Shown in pieces: positions 16,370 to 27,300 of a DNA stretch of 64,000 nt. The notes beneath the pieces are model-generated. The model had not been told where the DNA came from and did no database searches. It was given only the letters and a program-made list of their open reading frames with translations. Position 1 is the stretch's first letter, and every line of letters starts with the position of its first letter. Both the position numbers and the translations under genes were made by a program. This stretch comes from Psychrobium sp. MM17-31 (GTDB lineage: Bacteria > Pseudomonadota > Gammaproteobacteria > Enterobacterales > Psychrobiaceae), in the NCBI RefSeq assembly GCF_022347785.1, contig NZ_JAKRGA010000003.1, positions 744,001-808,000 of the forward strand, written 5' to 3'.

Positions 16370-18043
16370 ATGTCAGAAACTGCAGCAACACACCAATCGC
16401 TTTGGAAGCTACTTGCTCCAATGCGCCCTACCAATCGCTCCTTTGCAGGATTAACCTTACTGGTGCTGATTACCACAGCATTAGAGTTAGTGCTGCCGCT
16501 TTATTCCAGCCATCTTGTCGATTCGATTGGTGTGCAAGGCGTGAGCACCAGTCTCATAGTGGGGTTAATTGTTATTGTATTGGCGGGTGCGGTTTGTGAA
16601 GCTATTCTCAGTTGGTATGGCGGCCGCCTCGGTCATCGCATCAGTTACAAGCTGCGTTTTAGTTTGATTGGGCGCTTACTTAACAGTCAAACTAGCCAAA
16701 TGGATAACGAACACAGTGCTGAGCTAAGTGCCCGAGTAGTCAATGATTCATTCGAGGTAAAGTCGGTGTTAGCTGAAGACTTAATTGGTCTCCTCAGCGG
16801 CACAATTTCACTCTTTGCCGTTATCAGCATTATGTTTGTACTCGATTGGCGACTCACCTTAGTGCTCGTTGGTTGTGTAGTCACGGGTTTTATTTTAATC
16901 ACGCCGATTGCCTTAATGATGAATAATGTGGGTAAATCGATGCAGGCAGCAGAAGCAAACTTACTAAAATACTTAACAGAGTGGCTGCGATATGCCCGCC
17001 TCATAAAAGCTCATAATGCCAACGAGCAACTTCATCAAAAATCGAAAGGACTGCTCGACGAGTGTTACAAGCACGAGATGAAAGCCACTTTTATCGAATC
17101 TCTTATCGGTCCTATCGCTAATCTCGTCTTAATGATCAGCATGATTGCCATCTTAGGTTTTTCTGCGCATTGGATGGCACAAGGTACTATGACGCTCGGC
17201 ACAGTAACCGCATTCTTGCTCTATTTATTTGGTTTGGCCTTTCCATTGATGTCGATGGCGATGTTCTTTACCAATTTAAATCGCGCTATTGGCACCTCAA
17301 GTCGATTGTCTGAAATCGACAGCCTTAAACAAGAAGCCGTTAGTGGTGAGCAAGCGCTAACAAAAGTTGAAAGTGTTGCGTTTAACGAACTGAGTTTCTC
17401 TCGTGGTGAGCAGCAGATCCTTAACAAGGTGTCACATCAATTCAATGGCGCGGGCTTGAGTGTGGTGATTGGTGAAAGTGGCAGCGGTAAATCGACACTT
17501 CTTAACCAATTACTCGGATTCTATCCGGAAACACACTCACAAATCGCCATCAACCAACAGCCTTTAGCCAGTTATAATCTCAAGCAGCTACGCCAAGCTA
17601 TCGCATGGGTCGACCAAGAGCCTAAACTACTACATGCAACAATTAGGGAAAACCTAACTTTGGGCCTCGATGAGGACCTTAGCCAAGAGTCACTATTTAA
17701 CACCCTGCGTCAAGTTGGTCTTGACGATTGGTTAACACGCATTAATCACGATTTAGATGCCGTGGTGTCAGAGCAAGCTAATCAATTCTCAGGTGGCGAG
17801 AAGCAGCGCTTTGCCATTGCGCGAGCCATGCTACGACAAGCAAAAATTATCTTACTCGATGAACCAACATCGGCGTTAGATAAGCAAAAGAAATCGGCGT
17901 TAATGTCGCTTATTCGCGAGCTGGCAACAGACAGACGAATTATTATGATCTGTCATGATTTAGAGCTTATCGATAACGATGACGAAGTGATTGAAATTGC
18001 CGATGGCAAGATAGCGAGTAGTAAAGAGCCTATCGAAAATTAG
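16370..18043 (+). CDS. ABC exporter, fused permease and ATPase
   Basis: A 557-residue half-transporter of the MsbA/LmrA-like exporter type. Six transmembrane helices occupy about residues 20-310. The C-terminal nucleotide-binding domain has Walker A G-E-S-G-S-G-K-S-T (368-376), the signature F-S-G-G-E-K-Q-R, Walker B I-I-L-L-D-E-P-T-S-A-L and a switch His (I-C-H-D). It would act as a homodimer exporting lipophilic compounds or drugs; no peptidase domain is present, so bacteriocin processing is unlikely. The gene is controlled by the adjacent TetR protein through operators in its promoter. The DMT permease gene follows closely and may be cotranscribed. Confidence 0.9.
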   Translation: MSETAATHQSLWKLLAPMRPTNRSFAGLTLLVLITTALELVLPLYSSHLVDSIGVQGVSTSLIVGLIVIVLAGAVCEAILSWYGGRLGHRISYKLRFSLIGRLLNSQTSQMDNEHSAELSARVVNDSFEVKSVLAEDLIGLLSGTISLFAVISIMFVLDWRLTLVLVGCVVTGFILITPIALMMNNVGKSMQAAEANLLKYLTEWLRYARLIKAHNANEQLHQKSKGLLDECYKHEMKATFIESLIGPIANLVLMISMIAILGFSAHWMAQGTMTLGTVTAFLLYLFGLAFPLMSMAMFFTNLNRAIGTSSRLSEIDSLKQEAVSGEQALTKVESVAFNELSFSRGEQQILNKVSHQFNGAGLSVVIGESGSGKSTLLNQLLGFYPETHSQIAINQQPLASYNLKQLRQAIAWVDQEPKLLHATIRENLTLGLDEDLSQESLFNTLRQVGLDDWLTRINHDLDAVVSEQANQFSGGEKQRFAIARAMLRQAKIILLDEPTSALDKQKKSALMSLIRELATDRRIIMICHDLELIDNDDEVIEIADGKIASSKEPIEN

Positions 18044-18120
18044 ATTTACAATTTTCGGTTGAGTCACTCATTGTTTTGCTGCAAAGTAGCGGCTCAATGA
18101 GTGACGATGGATCTAGGGCA

Positions 18121-19008
18121 ATGTCCAACTTTTTACAGTTAGTTTTTCTCGGCGCAGTTTGGGGAGCATCTTTTTTGTTTATGCGAGTTGCCGCTATTCC
18201 CCTTGGCCCAGCCGTACTCATTGAAGGTCGCGTTCTTTCTGCCGCTATTGTGCTTAGTTTGATTGGCTTGTACTGGCGCAAAAATCTCAATCTTATGAGG
18301 CATCCAAAACACTTTTTGATCTTAGGTGTTGTGAACACTGGATTACCGTTTTTGCTCTTTGCCTATGCAGCACAAACCCTTAATGTTTCTACGTTAGCTA
18401 TCTTAAATTCTACAGCTCCCATATGGAGTGCCATTATTGGCGCTGTTTGGTATAAAACTCGCTTGTCACTGTCGGTGATTGTGGGATTGATTTTAGGGAT
18501 CTGTGGCGTTGTTATTCTAGTCGGATGGGATGCAATTAAACTGGGCTCTAATGCGATACTGCCAATTATCGCTGGTGCCGGAGCTGCATTTTGTTATGGC
18601 GTTGCAACTAACTATGCGAGTCACGCGCCGAAAATAGAAGCCTATAGTAATGCCCATGGCAACATGTGGGCTGCGGCAATATTAGTGTTGCCAGTCATTG
18701 CCTTTTTACCAGCTGCCGGCCCCGTTGATGCGAATATCGTTATTGCCGTGCTAATGCTCGGCATTTTATGTACCGCTATTGCATATCTCATTTATTTCAA
18801 TTTAGTCGCCCAAATTGGCCCTTCATCCACGCTTTCAGTTACCTTTTTGATTCCCGTTTTTGGCATATTATGGGGTAACTTATTCTTAGGTGAGCCAGTG
18901 GGGCTCAATACCTTATTTGGCGGAACCTTGGTAATCATAGGCACCATGTATGTCACTGGTTTTTCACCTAAAATGCTCTTAAAAAGGAAAACAGCACAGC
19001 CAAATTAA
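18121..19008 (+). CDS. EamA/DMT family permease
   Basis: A 295-residue drug/metabolite transporter with ten predicted helices in two EamA repeats. The N-terminus L-G-A-V-W-G-A-S-F-L-F-M-R-V-A and the second repeat with A-Y-L-I-Y-F-N-L-V and F-L-I-P-V-F-G-I-L-W-G are typical. The substrate cannot be read; relatives export amino acids or metabolites. The frame is open to a TTG at 18076 and an ATG at 18097; I chose ATG 18121 because the first helix begins at once, as in the family, although the AGGG there is very close to the start. It follows the ABC exporter by 77 bp. Confidence 0.85.
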   Translation: MSNFLQLVFLGAVWGASFLFMRVAAIPLGPAVLIEGRVLSAAIVLSLIGLYWRKNLNLMRHPKHFLILGVVNTGLPFLLFAYAAQTLNVSTLAILNSTAPIWSAIIGAVWYKTRLSLSVIVGLILGICGVVILVGWDAIKLGSNAILPIIAGAGAAFCYGVATNYASHAPKIEAYSNAHGNMWAAAILVLPVIAFLPAAGPVDANIVIAVLMLGILCTAIAYLIYFNLVAQIGPSSTLSVTFLIPVFGILWGNLFLGEPVGLNTLFGGTLVIIGTMYVTGFSPKMLLKRKTAQPN

Positions 19009-19116
19009 CAATTAATTAACAACGGTCTCGTTTTTTTTGACTTGATGTGATTAGATAGTATTACTTCATACTAATGGACGACACTTTTTGCGCAGGATGC
19101 AAGTTTTAAGGTGACC

Positions 19117-21219
19117 ATGATTAAGCTCAACATAAAAACCAGAATCGTTGTTTTCGTTGTACTCTTTGAATTAGTCGCTTATGGCGCGATTCAAATATTT
19201 AATCATGTCATCTATAAGAAGGAACTTTTAGCGTTAAAAACCCAAGAAATTCAACAAATCTTCCATGTTGGTAACGAAAAAATCAACGCTGTTACACTAC
19301 TCCTAGAGCGCAATGCAATACATTTAGCCGAAGTTGGCGAGCACCTTTATCAACTCAAGCAACAACAAGAGCTCAAAGACGATCAACTCGTCGATTTATT
19401 TCGGCAGTCACTGATTAGTAACTTTAGAGGTTTCCCTGAAGCCGTTGGTGGCGGCATTTGGTATGAGCCATACGCCTATGATAAGCGAGAACAATTTTTC
19501 GGTCCTTATGCTTATAACACCGACAAAGGGGTCGAGTTTACCTGGAGCTTGAGTACCATAGAGTACAATTATCACAGCATGGATTGGTACCAAGTGGCAG
19601 TGAAGTCTAACTGGGGAAGCGACCAGCCAGCCTACAAACCGGTCATTTGGACTCCGCCCTATGTCGATGATGCCGCTACTTATTCGTTAATGATGACGGT
19701 CGACGCCACCATGTATGACGATAATCGCAAGCCCATTGGCATTTCAACAGTGGATTGGTCTTTGGCGGATATTACCAAATTTATCAGTGGTTTAAACGTC
19801 ACGCCAAATTCACAAAATTTCATGATCCACATTGATTCACAGCAGATCCTGAGTTTTCCTGCGTTACTTGCAGATCAGGCTCAGTGGCAGTCATTGCCAT
19901 GGTTTAATGAATTTTTTATCGATATTCCCGTCGACTCTCTGATGCAAATTGCCGATATTGAATTGTCTGGCGTGTTATATCAGGTCTATTTCACTCGCAC
20001 CCAATCTGGTTTTATCTTTGGCTCATTGATCCCAGCTAGCGATTTAGAAAACGATGTCAATGAAATTACTTGGATTACCTTATTAATGGGCAGTCTTATT
20101 GGCTTACTATTTTTAGCAGTTTTACTGGTGTTTCTGCGCTTATTATTTTCACCATTTGACCGTGTATTAGCACAGATAAAAGCGTCGATTACTCATGAAG
20201 AAGTCGATAACGAAGTTGTCACTGTGCATGCGATTGATTATCCACAGCGCAATGAATTTACGCCAATTATTGAAGCGCTAAACGAAGTGTACGGCCAAGT
20301 TAACACCTATATTAGTGATATTTCTCTGCATAATGCGCGGTTAAAAGTTTCCAAGCTAGAAGTAAAGCGCCTCAATGAGCAATTGGAAGAAAAAGTTATT
20401 GAACGCACTGAACAACTGCGCCTGAAAACCGAAGAAGCACAGGCTTCCCTCACTCACTTGCAAAACACTCAACGTCAACTTATCGAGCAAGAGAAGCATG
20501 CCTCGCTAGGACGTCTCGTCGCGGGAGTTTCGCATGAAATCAACACGCCACTGGGGGTAAGTATCACCGCCTGCTCTTACATCTTTGATGAACTAGAGCG
20601 CCTCAAAGAAAAAATCGCAGATCAATCGTTAACCAAAAACGATTTCGAGCAGCGCGTGCAACGTATTGCCGAAAGTGCTCAAGTACTTGAGGTCAATTTA
20701 AAACGCACCGGCGAGCTTGTATCAAGCTTTAAACAACTCGCGGTTGAAGAGTGTGACGAAGATATTCGCGAATTTGATATCGCTGATTATTTGGTAGAAC
20801 TTATTGCGACTCTTAAGCCTAAAGTGAATCGCCACGAACACCATATTAATGTGTTTAAAGCGCCAAAACCTATCAGTATTCGCTCTAACCCTGCTGCGAT
20901 TTCACTCGTTATTAGCAATATTGTTGATAACGCATTAACGCACGCCTTTAGACAGCCTCATGGCCATATCTTTGTAGAAATGCAGGATCTGAAAAATGAA
21001 ATGTGTATTGTCATCAAAGACGATGGCGACGGCATGGATGAAGAAGTGGCTAGCCTGATTTTTGATCCATTCTTTACCACCACTCGCGGTGGGGGCAATA
21101 GCGGTTTAGGCATGCACATCGTTTACAACATTGTCACGCAGCAGTTACATGGCAATATTGAATGTAGAAGCACATTAGGGAACGGTACAGAGTTTGTGAT
21201 TACCCTGCCTAAAGATTAA
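19117..21219 (+). CDS. Cache-domain sensor histidine kinase
   Basis: A 700-residue inner-membrane kinase. One transmembrane helix (about 8-28), a large periplasmic dCache-like sensor (about 30-305, with G-I-W-Y-E-P-Y and M-D-W-Y), a second helix (about 310-340), a coiled linker R-L-N-E-Q-L-E-E-K-V-I-E-R-T, then HisKA with His473 in V-S-H-E-I-N-T-P-L-G and HATPase motifs D-N-A-L-T-H-A, D-D-G-D-G-M and N-S-G-L-G-M-H. The HEINTPLG H-box marks the subgroup often linked to Cache sensors. No receiver or response regulator is adjacent, so the partner is elsewhere. Start is ATG 19117; the GTG at 19111 is part of its AAGGTGA Shine-Dalgarno. Confidence 0.9.
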   Translation: MIKLNIKTRIVVFVVLFELVAYGAIQIFNHVIYKKELLALKTQEIQQIFHVGNEKINAVTLLLERNAIHLAEVGEHLYQLKQQQELKDDQLVDLFRQSLISNFRGFPEAVGGGIWYEPYAYDKREQFFGPYAYNTDKGVEFTWSLSTIEYNYHSMDWYQVAVKSNWGSDQPAYKPVIWTPPYVDDAATYSLMMTVDATMYDDNRKPIGISTVDWSLADITKFISGLNVTPNSQNFMIHIDSQQILSFPALLADQAQWQSLPWFNEFFIDIPVDSLMQIADIELSGVLYQVYFTRTQSGFIFGSLIPASDLENDVNEITWITLLMGSLIGLLFLAVLLVFLRLLFSPFDRVLAQIKASITHEEVDNEVVTVHAIDYPQRNEFTPIIEALNEVYGQVNTYISDISLHNARLKVSKLEVKRLNEQLEEKVIERTEQLRLKTEEAQASLTHLQNTQRQLIEQEKHASLGRLVAGVSHEINTPLGVSITACSYIFDELERLKEKIADQSLTKNDFEQRVQRIAESAQVLEVNLKRTGELVSSFKQLAVEECDEDIREFDIADYLVELIATLKPKVNRHEHHINVFKAPKPISIRSNPAAISLVISNIVDNALTHAFRQPHGHIFVEMQDLKNEMCIVIKDDGDGMDEEVASLIFDPFFTTTRGGGNSGLGMHIVYNIVTQQLHGNIECRSTLGNGTEFVITLPKD

Positions 21220-21241
21220 GGAAAATAGGTATAGAAAAGCA

Positions 21242-21277
21242 AAAAGCCCGTTTAATCAATTGATTAAACGGGCTTTT
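21242..21277. terminator. Bidirectional terminator between kinase gene and tRNA-Ser
   Basis: A perfect 36-base palindrome (18-base arms) with AAAA and TTTT ends and the core GCCCGTTTAATCA. It lies 22 bp after the kinase stop and 10 bp beyond the tRNA 3' end, so it serves both. Confidence 0.92.
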
Positions 21278-21286
21278 CTAAATAAG

Positions 21287-21377
21287 TGGCGGAGAGATAG
21301 GGATTTGAACCCTAGAGGGGCTATTAACCCCTGCCGGTTTTCAAGACCGGTGCATTCGACCACTCTGCCATCTCTCC
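21287..21377 (-). tRNA. tRNA-Ser (UGA anticodon)
   Basis: Reading the minus strand: acceptor GGAGAGA pairs with TCTCTCC, the anticodon stem CCGGT/ACCGG holds loop CTTGAAA with anticodon TGA, a long variable arm AGGGGTTAATAGCCCCT identifies a class II tRNA, and the T-arm is TAGGGTTCAAATCCCTA. The CCA end is encoded. Confidence 0.97.
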
Positions 21378-21509
21378 GCAGCTGGTGATGCGCATATTAG
21401 TGAGCTTTTTGGATCTTGTAAAGCCTAATTTTAAAATAAAAATTCAATTGCGCACCTTATAACCAAAACTGTTGTTTTTTCAACGATTAGGTTGATTTCC
21501 CCTAATCAG

Positions 21510-22166
21510 TTACGGCGATAACAATTTGCGTTGCCAATTATCGGCATCGTCTTTGGTAAAGGTATAACGGTCGTGTAGGCGATCGGCACGGCCCTGCCAC
21601 AACTCAATAGTATGCGGTGTTAGTTTAAAGCCGCCCCAAAACGGTGGCAGTGGGATCTCTTGTCCTGCGTATTTCGCTTCAATTTCTTTTACTTTCGCCG
21701 CCAGCGTTTCTCGGCTATCGATTTCACTACTTTGATATGACGCCCATGCGCCAATTTGACTGCCGCGAGGACGCGAATGGAAATAAGCCAAAGACTCTGC
21801 TTCGCTAACGCGCTCTATGCTGCCTTCAACGCGAACTTGACGCTGCAGAATATTCCAATGGAAAACCATGGCAGCATGGGGGTTATCTGTAAGCTCTTTA
21901 CCCTTACGAGAGCCGTAATTGGTAAAGAACACAAACCCACTATCATCAAAGGACTTTAATAACACCACACGAGCTGAGGGCTTACCTTCAGGTGTAGCCG
22001 TTGCCAAGGTTAGTGATTCAGGCAATACGATACCCGCCTCTTGGGCTTGTTTAAACCACTGGCCAAACATCGCGATAGGATCGTCAAGTACATCGACGTT
22101 GACATTCGACCCAGTCACCCCTTGTCCTGCTGTTATTAAGCAGCGTAATTTAGTGAGAAACGACAT
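21510..22166 (-). CDS. pdxH: Pyridoxamine 5'-phosphate oxidase
   Basis: A 218-residue FMN flavoenzyme that oxidises pyridoxine- or pyridoxamine-phosphate to pyridoxal-phosphate, the last step of vitamin B6 synthesis and salvage. Conserved stretches: P-S-A-R-V-V-L-L-K, F-F-T-N-Y-G-S-R-K-G, R-Q-V-R-V-E-G, Y-F-H-S-R-P-R-G-S-Q-I-G-A-W-A, P-P-F-W-G-G-F and the closing D-R-L-H-D-R with terminal L-S-P. The frame extends 14 codons upstream; ATG 22166 is chosen because AAGGAA precedes it and the length then matches the family. The first 30 residues are less conserved than in enterobacterial PdxH. Confidence 0.93.
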   Translation of the reverse strand: MSFLTKLRCLITAGQGVTGSNVNVDVLDDPIAMFGQWFKQAQEAGIVLPESLTLATATPEGKPSARVVLLKSFDDSGFVFFTNYGSRKGKELTDNPHAAMVFHWNILQRQVRVEGSIERVSEAESLAYFHSRPRGSQIGAWASYQSSEIDSRETLAAKVKEIEAKYAGQEIPLPPFWGGFKLTPHTIELWQGRADRLHDRYTFTKDDADNWQRKLLSP

Positions 22167-22251
22167 AATTTCCTTAACAACTAATATTTTTCGGCAATTG
22201 TACAGCAAGTCATACGACGAGGTGTATGGATATGATCAACTTTGTATTCAT

Positions 22252-24360
22252 TCACGAACTTAACAAGTTGACTAAGCCACTAAATCGCTTGGTATGTGCC
22301 AGCGCCATCTTTTGCAAAATCCCCGCATCACTAAATATTTCCACCGATTTCTTGGCGCGGGTAATGCCCGTATACAGCAATTCTTTAGTGAGTAGTGGCG
22401 AAAAAGTTTCTGGCATCGCCATTACCACGTGCTCGAACTCTGAGCCTTGCGATTTGTGAATCGTCATTGCATAAACAGTGTCACAATCAGGTAATCGCGA
22501 TGGTAAGAATGATTTTATGCTGCCGTCAGCCATTTTAAAGTAGACCCGATTAGGACTGCGCTCATCGCCATCAAAGTCAGGCAGTACAATTCCAATATCA
22601 CCATTGTATAACTGGAGGCTGTGATCGTTACTGGTGATCATCACCGGACGACCGATGTACCATACACCTTGTTTAGGGGCAATAAGCTGATGTTTAATGA
22701 GCTGCTGTTCTATTTTCTCGTTAAGGGTATCCACCCCAAGTGCACCATTTTTAGTAGGGGCCAGTAATTGAAATTCGCCAAATTGCGCCAACAGCGCTTC
22801 AACGCCAACAGCGTTGCTCAATGCGTTGGCATTGGTGAGATAATCTTGATAGCCAAGGGATGCCAATCGAATTACCGCCTGCTGTGGTTTGTCTTGCGTA
22901 TGAAGCGCTATATCGTCAAAGCCTTGTTGCCACACGGCCTGCAATGCACTGATATCACTTCGATTGACGGCACTAGCAAGTACGCCGATACCGGATTTTT
23001 CGTTAAAGCGATAACTCTTTTGCAATAAACATAAACTGTCATCTATGACGCTGCCCTGCTGATTATTGTGGCACAGTTCATCAATAACAAATCCCATTTG
23101 CTCCGTTAACCAGGTTTTGGTTTGCTGGCTGTAATTAGGGCCATTACTAATGCCATGACAGATATCAGCAAACACAGCGCCAGCTTCTACTGAAGAAAGC
23201 TGATCTTTATCGCCTAGCAGCACCAACTTAGTATGAGGAGCGATGGCATCAAACAGCTTACTCATCAAACTAATATCAATCATGGATGCTTCATCAACAA
23301 TCAGCACATCGACGTGCAGTTTATTGCTCTTATTGTGCTTAAACGCCTGCCTGTTGGGAATAACACCGAGTAATCGATGAATAGTACTCGCTTGCGTCGG
23401 AATCAGCTGTTTTAACTGTTCATCGACATTTAACCGCTTAATTGCGCCGCTAATAGATTCGGTTAATCGCGCAGCTGCCTTACCTGTCGGTGCTACAAGC
23501 TCGATGTTTAAGCTTTGGTTGTTATCAAGTGCTTGTCCCACCAGCAATGCCAACAGTTTAATCACCGTCGTCGTTTTACCTGTGCCAGGCCCCCCTGAAA
23601 TCACGCTAAATTTACTGGCACTTGCTTGGGCAACGGCCACTTGTTGCCAGTCGATACGCTGTGCAGGAGAGAACTGTTGATAGAGTTCTTCTAGTTCCGC
23701 TATAGAATCGATATTGCTGAGATATTGCGCCATCGCCTCGCTATCAACGCCGATATCTTCTCGCAGGTGAAAATAATCACTGCAAAAGCTATCTAATTTT
23801 AGCCCTTGCGCTTTAAGAGCTTGTAATTGCTGCCAGCAAAAAGCTATATCGACTCGAAACAAGTCATTTAAACGAGCGGCTATATCGCTGTGCGCTATGG
23901 TTGTCGAGCGCTGATGAAGAAATTGGCTAATCGCTTGTTCACTGTGCCAATAACGCTGTAGATACAAGCGGTTTGCCACCAACATTAACGGCGCGTTCTC
24001 ACCAACATTCTTGCTATTATTAAGCGCCTGAGTCATGTCTTGCTGCCATTGGCTCGCACTTGAATTAACGGCATTAAACAACGGTGTTAACAAGCTGCTT
24101 CGCACAAAAGGTGGTAAATTGAATAAGGTATCTAACTGGTTATTATCAAGATAAACACAAACATGCCCCTGCCCCGATTGATAACTAGCTACAGCAGCCG
24201 CTAGCACCACCAGCGGTGAAGGCTCAAACCGCGCGATAAAGCGCGCAAATTGATAATCAAGCACTCGAATATGTTTATCGCGGGACAGTTGCTCTAACTG
24301 AGTCAATAGCGCTTGCATTTTATCGCTGTTATCAATAATTTCAGTTTTTTCTAGACTCAT
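22252..24360 (-). CDS. recD: RecD, exonuclease V alpha subunit (5'-3' helicase)
   Basis: A 702-residue SF1B helicase, the fast motor of RecBCD. Motifs: Walker A G-G-P-G-T-G-K-T-T-T (about 254-263), D-E-A-S-M-I-D (motif II), G-D-K-D-Q-L, and the C-terminal I-H-K-S-Q-G-S-E-F-E-H-V and Y-T-G-I-T-R-A-K. The ATG overlaps the recB stop by one base triplet frame (ATGA), so translation is coupled. With recC and recB upstream it completes the double-strand-break repair and DNA-degrading enzyme. The gene ends about 85 bp before the pdxH start on the same strand. Confidence 0.96.
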   Translation of the reverse strand: MSLEKTEIIDNSDKMQALLTQLEQLSRDKHIRVLDYQFARFIARFEPSPLVVLAAAVASYQSGQGHVCVYLDNNQLDTLFNLPPFVRSSLLTPLFNAVNSSASQWQQDMTQALNNSKNVGENAPLMLVANRLYLQRYWHSEQAISQFLHQRSTTIAHSDIAARLNDLFRVDIAFCWQQLQALKAQGLKLDSFCSDYFHLREDIGVDSEAMAQYLSNIDSIAELEELYQQFSPAQRIDWQQVAVAQASASKFSVISGGPGTGKTTTVIKLLALLVGQALDNNQSLNIELVAPTGKAAARLTESISGAIKRLNVDEQLKQLIPTQASTIHRLLGVIPNRQAFKHNKSNKLHVDVLIVDEASMIDISLMSKLFDAIAPHTKLVLLGDKDQLSSVEAGAVFADICHGISNGPNYSQQTKTWLTEQMGFVIDELCHNNQQGSVIDDSLCLLQKSYRFNEKSGIGVLASAVNRSDISALQAVWQQGFDDIALHTQDKPQQAVIRLASLGYQDYLTNANALSNAVGVEALLAQFGEFQLLAPTKNGALGVDTLNEKIEQQLIKHQLIAPKQGVWYIGRPVMITSNDHSLQLYNGDIGIVLPDFDGDERSPNRVYFKMADGSIKSFLPSRLPDCDTVYAMTIHKSQGSEFEHVVMAMPETFSPLLTKELLYTGITRAKKSVEIFSDAGILQKMALAHTKRFSGLVNLLSS

Positions 24361-27300
24361 GACAAGGCACCTGCGTCTATTGTATCGGCGTTAAACAATG
24401 CATCGAGCTCTTCGATAAAGGCTTTTGATGGTCGGTTATAGAAAATTCCTTCACCGCCATCACTGGTTTTATCCATGCCTCTTACAAACAGATAAAATAC
24501 GCCGCCAAAGTGGGTTTCAAAGTCATAATCAGCCATGCGCGATTTGAGTAAACGATGCAGCGCTAGACTGTAGAGCTGATATTGAAAATCGTAGCGGTGA
24601 TCTATCATCATATTCGTCATCGCATCCATTGAATAATCACTGCGCTCATCGCCAAGGTGATTGGATTTGTAATCGAGCACGTAGTATTTGCCATCGGCAA
24701 TAAATACCAAATCGATAAAGCCTTTTAGCATGCCTTTAACATCGCTAAATCCCAGTGGCGCGCCTTGTTTAGACAAAGGATCGTGTTTAGCCAAACAGCG
24801 ATTGAGTTGCCCAGCGTTGAGGGATTCAATCGGCATAAAAAACTCCATCTCTACTTGTTTATCCTGCATCGTCAGCATCGACAAGGTAAAGTTTGGCGGC
24901 AATTGGCACTCACTCTCTCTTTGAACGAGCGGCGTATTAAGCACATCATCAATCAGCTTTAATAAAATCGGCTGCCAGTCTTCATCAAACTCACTTTGTG
25001 CTAACAGCTCAGAGACCTTGTCGCTAAATACCTGTGGATTTTGTTCACTAAAATCAATTTCTTCGAACAAGGTGTGTAAGAAAGTACCCGCATCAGCGCC
25101 CCGCGGAAAGCTAAACACCGATTGCTCCACCATTTGCTCTAGCGGATTGGCATCAACGTTAGCCAAGGCTTCTTCCCAATCGATAACCAAGCTCTCAACG
25201 CTAGCATCAATATCTTGTTCGTTGTGACTATGGCTGGATTTCGACAGTGCCGAATAACTGGTGATCCAATAATTATTTTCAATCTCGCCTTCAAAATGTC
25301 GCGCAACTAAAGTTTCATTAGTTACTTCTTGTTGCTGATAACGCGGCATAGCCTCTAGCGGCGGCAGACAAAGGCTAATTTGCGAATGTTGCGCACTAAT
25401 TTCTTCAAGCCGTGTTTTTAACGCGCTTGCATTTGTCTCCTCACTGCCGAGATACAAATAGCCAACTGCGGTTTTATGAAGATCTGTGGTTTTGGCTTTA
25501 TTGGCGACACCGCTTTTCACTGGCGCAAAACCCAGCCATGCGTGATGCACAGCGCGGGTGATGGCAACGTAAAACAAGCGTAAGTCCTCTGCCAAACGCT
25601 CTTTATCTGCAGCGGCAATGGAGTCACTGTCAAACGTTAAGTCCACCACGCATTTATCGTCTTGGTGATAAATTGGCTCTTTGGCGCTGCGGGCACTACA
25701 AATAAATGGCAAGAATACCAAGTTGTATTCCAAGCCTTTAGATTTGTGTATGGTGACTATTTGCACCAAGTTATTGTCAGACTCAAGACGCAATTGCTGC
25801 TCTTGGTTTTCTTGTCCCACATTGTTAATTTGATCGCCAAGCCAATGGAGCAAGGCATGTTCGCCAACAATCTCAAGACTTTGTTGCTGAAGAATTTCAC
25901 CAAGGTGCATCAAGTCCGTCAATTGCCGCTCACCATTTGGCTGTGACAATAACTGACTCGGCAATTGTTGCTGATGCATAAATTCCCGCAGCATGGCTAG
26001 CACGCCAACACGCTGCCAGCGCCCTAAATAATAATGACACTCATCGACAAGTTGCTGCCACGCTTGTTCATCATTGTTAAGACGCTCCAATTGAAGCAGG
26101 GATTGCGCCATCAATGGCGTGGCCATGGCACTGCGAATAGCGCGCCCGTCATTAGGATTGGCAATGGCGTGCAGTAATCTGGCGCAGTCTTGTACCAAGC
26201 TGCTGGCAAAAATACTATCGCGATTGGATAAATAGACACTGGCAATACCTTGCTTTGACAATTGCTCTTTCACCATTTGCGCTTCGCGTCCGGTGCGAAC
26301 TAACACCGCAATATCGCTGGCTTTTACGGGGCGTAGTTCACCATCTTTTTCAAATCCAGCATGGCCGTGATTGGCTTTTGTCAAAATGTCATTGATTTGA
26401 TTGGCGCAAGCGAGTGCCATCTTTGCTTGATAATCACCGTTAGATAAGGTGTCCTCTCCGTCGACTAGCCACTGAGAAATAGCGCCTTGCGGCTTGTCAT
26501 CAATGGTAAAAGTCGTCGCCGTTGGCACAGATTTTACCGCGGAAAATCCGATGTCATCACGATATATAAAAGGAGCCTCAGCTTGCTCAAACAAGGCATT
26601 TGTCGCAGCCACCATATCCGGTGTCGAGCGATAGTTTGTGCCGAGGGTGTAATGATTTTCAACGCTATTACGGGCTTTAATGTAGGTAAAGATATCGGCG
26701 CCGCGAAAGCTATAAATCGCCTGCTTGGGATCGCCAATCATCAATAAGCCTGCAGCGGCTTGTTGGCCATAAATAGTACTAAAAATCTGATACTGCATTA
26801 AATCAGTATCTTGAAACTCATCAATCATCGCCAGCGGATACTGGGTGCGAATTTTACTCGCCAGCGTTTCCGCTTGTGGGCTAACTTGATGGTCCAATGC
26901 ACTACTTAAATTCACCAACAAATCATCAAACGACATCAGCGATTGCTGCTTTTTATGGGCGGTAACATGGGCTCTGGTGTAATGAATCGCCTTGGCTAAA
27001 ATAGCGGGCTTGAGATCGACATCGGTTTGGCGAAATTTATGTACATCATCAAAAATAGGTAGCGATGGCGCAGCGCCCTTTTTAGTTTTCTCCACCAAAA
27101 TTGCGCTATCAAATTTTTCTAACGATTTTGGCAAGATTATCGACGTTGTTTGCTGCTGCGCCCAATCGGTCACTTCATCAAGCCATTTGGGTAAATTGCG
27201 AGTGCTATAACTTCGCTTATCAACCCCTGATTCTTTCAGGTGGGTAGCGATTTCGCCATAAGCAGCGAGCCATTTCGATTTAAAGCTATCGATTTCGCTG

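Noticed and set aside
24688-24924. Open frames on the plus strand within recB and recC
   Set aside because: They lie wholly antisense to strongly conserved recBCD coding sequence, have no ribosome sites and encode no recognisable motif.
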